A stretch of 24,693 bases of DNA, from assembly GCA_003254885.1 (NCBI GenBank), contig QANT01007590.1, positions 1 to 24,693 of the forward strand, written 5' to 3'. This DNA comes from Purshia tridentata. Its lineage: Eukaryota; Streptophyta; Magnoliopsida; Rosales; Rosaceae. Positions 23,976 to 24,693 of the stretch are shown piece after piece. A model generated the notes under the pieces. That model saw only the letters and a program-made list of their open reading frames with translations, was not told where the DNA came from and searched no databases. The position numbers were made by a program, and so were the translations under genes. Within the stretch, counting starts at the first letter, position 1, and each line of letters starts with the position of its first letter.

Positions 23976-24605
23976 ATAACTTAATTCGGCTTTTGCTTAA
24001 TTATTTTAATTACCAATGTATCAGTGATTTGTTTAATTACGTGTATTTTGTAAACTTGTGTGAATTCATGCTTTCTAATTGTGTGAATTAATTAAAATAT
24101 ATATCTTTATATTTTAATTAAGCCTTGGGTTTTTTGACCCCCTTCAGGTTTTGAAGGTCGACATTGCAACCCAAAAAAATGATCTAAATTGATTTAAAAT
24201 TTAGGTAATATAAGTGTAAAAAACCCTTTAATTTGCCAAAAGCTTAGTAGCTTCGATCTAACAAAATAACTATACATAAGATTAATTACAATTAATGTAT
24301 ATCCTGATGAGCAGACATGCATATATAATCATCTTCCAAGAATACTTATCATGACCAAGTATGAATTAATTTGCATTACTAATCACTTATTTTCAATAAC
24401 TTTCTTAAGGCGTGCCACCAATTAAATACCATAAATATATCCGGCCAATCAATATTTGAGACAATTCTAACATACCCTTAGAGATTGGAGGCCTATCAAT
24501 ATATACAATGTGATGCCTTGATTGCAGCTGTTATGAGTCAATTAACCTAGAATCCTGTAAAAATACATCTACAATTTNCACAAATATTACATCACATGCC
24601 ATTAT

Positions 24606-24609
<4 letters not shown>

Positions 24610-24637
<28 letters not shown>
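24610..24637. repeat. (TA)n microsatellite
   Basis: About thirteen TA units; the length is likely variable. Confidence 0.9.
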
Positions 24638-24664
24638 TACATCCATGCTATTACATTAATTTAT

Positions 24665-24693
24665 GGGTTAAATACGTTTTTAGTCCCTGTGTT
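24665..24693. repeat. Start of a dispersed repeat cut by the window edge
   Basis: gggttaaatacgtttttagt followed by ccctgtgtt is a familiar opening of a dicot dispersed repeat. The rest lies outside the window, so its class cannot be set. Confidence 0.4.

Larger units (their letters stand above)
23976..24693. other. Trailing intergenic stretch
   Basis: 3' flank of the EF-hand-like gene, AT-rich with repeated aattaattaaaat motifs. Bases 24121-24165 carry a gacccccttcaggtttt segment that loosely recalls aacccctgtcagggttt at 16684-16701. There is one N at 24578. No gene is seen. Confidence 0.5.

Overview
This window looks like nuclear DNA from a dicot plant. It is AT-rich, its genes are intron-containing and far apart, and the gaps between them are full of short non-autonomous DNA transposons, microsatellites and three single unresolved bases (5478, 11241, 24578). 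The gene families are all plant ones: an AVT1-type vacuolar amino acid transporter, a P-class (RFL-like) pentatricopeptide repeat gene, a NAC transcription factor and a small plant-specific EF-hand-like protein. The overall style suggests a rosid, possibly Rosaceae, but this is an impression from memory that the sequence alone cannot prove.

Layout. Bases 1-6113 hold no convincing gene and are a nest of transposon remnants: a G-run-rich tract (515-620), a lone hAT-type end (about 1060-1109), a foldback MULE-like element with a direct repeat at its borders (1395-2151), a hAT-like element (2616-3489), a possible SINE (about 3790-3860), a Tourist-like MITE (4046-4471), and AT-rich degenerate repeats that include a near-perfect 135-bp duplication around an N (5343-5613). 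The minus strand from 10566 to 6114 carries a 12-exon AVT1-family gene whose splice sites I could place exon by exon (539 aa). One of its introns fits the minor-class U12 pattern, with apparent AT-AA ends. A roughly 0.8-kb divergent intergenic region separates it from a plus-strand PPR gene (11390-13101). That gene has about 14 motifs but is broken by frameshifts and short deletions.

Bases 13102-19065 contain no clear gene. They hold exon-like blocks that could be a spliced 3' leader-out of the PPR locus or relics, an inverted repeat (17103-17364), and a hAT MITE with an 8-bp target duplication (17592-18372). A single-exon NAC gene follows (19414-20655). Its C-terminal half is built from repeats of about 73 residues, and a one-base shift appears to cut off its last 43 or so residues. 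The last gene is a four-exon gene (22569-23975, 159 aa) of the plant EF-hand-like family, with a (CT)n microsatellite lying directly on its first splice donor.

The genes do not form a pathway. This is an ordinary plant gene neighbourhood in which the unusual points are about gene structure: U12 splicing, micro-exons, internal duplication, and decay of a fast-evolving PPR gene. I found no rRNA, tRNA, CRISPR array or bacterial-type operon.
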